Made by a program: the position numbers and the translations under genes. The notes under the pieces were generated by a model, which worked only from the letters and a program-made list of their open reading frames with translations, did not search any database and was not told where the DNA came from. From assembly GCA_028692515.1 (NCBI GenBank), contig JAQUXG010000084.1, positions 1 through 7,119 on the forward strand: a stretch of 7,119 bases of DNA, written 5' to 3'. Source of the DNA: Kiritimatiellales bacterium (GTDB taxonomy: Bacteria > Verrucomicrobiota > Kiritimatiellia > Kiritimatiellales > Tichowtungiaceae). Shown one piece after another: positions 5,805-7,119 of this stretch (its first letter is position 1; every line of letters begins with the position of its first letter).

Positions 5805-7119
5805 ATGCACAAAAGCACGCTGGTCGTTTTAACCCTTTGCCTCTTTGCACGTTGTGCTCAGGCGGAGGTCCTCGAATTTCGTCTCGACCAGAATCATATT
5901 TGGCTCACCGTTCAGAACGAACCGCTGCCTCGGCTCCTCGAACGTTTCGTCGCAGCGGGTGTCGATGTGCAGATCGATCCCGACGCACAGAAAAGCATCA
6001 CCGGAACCTGTGCGGACGCCGATTTAGAAACAATTCTGGATCAACTGCTGGTTCCGTATGACTACCTTCTCGACTGGCACCGCGAATCCGGCCCACTCGG
6101 AGATTTAAGCCGCCTTATCGGCATCCGCGTTTTTCGCAAGGGTCACGCCGGATCCGTTCAGCCATTGCGCCCGCCGCGCCGCATCGAAACCTCTTTCGAC
6201 GGTAAATTCCGCTATATGGCCCGCGAAATCCTTGTCGGTTTTGGTGCCGGCGCCTCTATCGAAAACCTGCGTACCTTTCTCGCCCGCACCGGCGGAACCA
6301 TCATCGAAGCCAACCAGAAACTCGGCATCTACCGCATCCTCCTGCCTGAAGGAGCCAACGTTATTGATCTGGTCAACCAGCTCGGCAACGAACCCAGCAT
6401 TGCACTCGCCGAGCCCAACTATGTGGTCAACCTTCCCGGGCTGCTTCCCGGCGGCGGAACGGCCTCTGTCCCTGGACAATGGAACGCCCCGTCCGGCGAC
6501 AGCCCGTTCGCGGTCTCCATTCTCGACTCCGGCCTGCTCGCCGACGACAACCTCAACCGCGCCGTCATCAGCTCTTTTGATGCCACCAATCCGAATGCGC
6601 CGCTCACCGCCGACACCGTCGGCCACGGCACTCTCATGGCGGGGCTCGCCGCCGGACTCCTCGATCCCTACGCCACGCCGGTCGGCGAAGGCGCTTCCGT
6701 CGTCGCCATCAAAGTCTTCGGTGACGACGGCTCCGCCGACAGCTTCACTCTCATGAACGCCATGACCTACGCCGTCGAAAAAAGTCGCGGCCCTGTCAGC
6801 CTCAGCTGGGGCTCTGAAACACCGAGCCGGTTTATAGAAAGTGCCGTGCAATACGTCCTGGATCAGGGCCGTCCGGTTTTTGCCGCCGTTGGCAACGAAA
6901 ACACCGGGAAGCCCATATACCCGGCCGCCTATCCCGGTGTGGTTGGCGTCGCCGCCGCGAACGGCGATCAGTATGCGGACTACTCCAACCGTGGCGATTT
7001 TGTTGATCTAGTTGCGCCCGGCTCGGCGGGCGGTTCGCAGGGAACGTCGGTTGCCACCGCCTACGTCTCGCATGTCGCCGCGCTCTACATGCAGCACAAC
7101 CCGAAGGCCACTGCCGCTG
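5805..7119 (+). CDS. Secreted subtilisin-family (S8) serine protease with N-terminal STN-like domain, 3' truncated
   Basis: An open frame of 438 residues runs off the window end. Order of parts: signal peptide (1-20, AQA cleavage before E21); an STN/secretin-N-like segment (about 32-112, VQNEPLPRLLERFVAAGVD, VQIDPDAQKSITG, LETILDQLLVP, IGIRVFRKG); a Pro/Arg-rich linker (about 113-130); an I9/fervidolysin-like propeptide (about 136-208, REILVGFGAGAS to AEPNYVV); then the S8 catalytic domain. Catalytic residues are Asp241 (ILDSGL), His274 (GHGTLMAGLAAG), oxyanion Asn364 (AAVGNEN) and Ser415 (GTSVATAYVSHVAALY), so the triad is complete. The substitution of GTSVATAYV for the common GTSMAAPHV is tolerated in the family. 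The protein would be exported and self-activated by propeptide cleavage. The start at ATG 5805 gives the signal peptide but has no Shine-Dalgarno. The C-terminal domains lie beyond the window. The substrate is unknown. Confidence 0.93.
   Translation, partial: MHKSTLVVLTLCLFARCAQAEVLEFRLDQNHIWLTVQNEPLPRLLERFVAAGVDVQIDPDAQKSITGTCADADLETILDQLLVPYDYLLDWHRESGPLGDLSRLIGIRVFRKGHAGSVQPLRPPRRIETSFDGKFRYMAREILVGFGAGASIENLRTFLARTGGTIIEANQKLGIYRILLPEGANVIDLVNQLGNEPSIALAEPNYVVNLPGLLPGGGTASVPGQWNAPSGDSPFAVSILDSGLLADDNLNRAVISSFDATNPNAPLTADTVGHGTLMAGLAAGLLDPYATPVGEGASVVAIKVFGDDGSADSFTLMNAMTYAVEKSRGPVSLSWGSETPSRFIESAVQYVLDQGRPVFAAVGNENTGKPIYPAAYPGVVGVAAANGDQYADYSNRGDFVDLVAPGSAGGSQGTSVATAYVSHVAALYMQHNPKATAA

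Noticed and set aside
6105..6851. Minus-strand open frame of 248 codons
   Set aside because: Antisense to the subtilase, which carries propeptide and catalytic motifs; the Gly/Asp/Val-rich product is a GC-driven shadow.

Overview
This window comes from a moderately GC-rich bacterium. Several products carry secretion or lipoprotein signals: a lipobox lipoprotein, two or three Sec signal peptides and a secreted protease. The block folP-cdaA-cdaR (dihydropteroate synthase, membrane diadenylate cyclase, YbbR-domain partner) is a known gene order in several phyla, including Deltaproteobacteria and PVC-type bacteria. The lineage cannot be fixed from sequence reading alone. A PVC-superphylum (Verrucomicrobia/Kiritimatiellota/Lentisphaerae-like) or deltaproteobacterial source is my best guess, at low confidence.

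Layout. (1) 1-889, minus strand: the N-terminal membrane half of an MsbA-type ABC exporter, cut off by the window edge before its ATPase domain. (2) 890-1063: a divergent intergenic gap. (3) 1064-4829, plus strand: a compact run of five genes, namely a small AT-richer lipoprotein, folP, cdaA, cdaR and a secreted TPR protein. From folP onward the genes overlap or nearly touch (folP/cdaA overlap 56 nt, cdaA/cdaR overlap 8 nt, cdaR/TPR gap 7 nt), so they very probably form one operon. (4) 4832-5710, minus strand: an unrecognised secreted low-complexity protein. It converges on the TPR gene with 2 bp between stop codons. (5) 5711-5804: a 94-bp divergent promoter region. (6) 5805-7119, plus strand: a secreted subtilisin-family protease, cut off at its 3' end shortly after the catalytic serine.

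How the genes work together. CdaA makes cyclic di-AMP from ATP at the membrane, and CdaR is its extracytoplasmic regulatory partner. FolP is a folate enzyme that often travels with them. In many genomes glmM follows cdaR; here a periplasmic TPR protein takes that position. The most unusual gene is the protease: before a normal subtilase propeptide and catalytic domain it carries about 80 residues resembling the small STN/secretin N-domain of secretins and TonB-dependent receptors. The protease and the divergent secreted protein both lack a Shine-Dalgarno sequence, and each has a sigma70-like promoter whose predicted start falls at or next to the ATG, which suggests a divergent leaderless pair. 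I saw no RNA gene, CRISPR array, transposon or attachment site.
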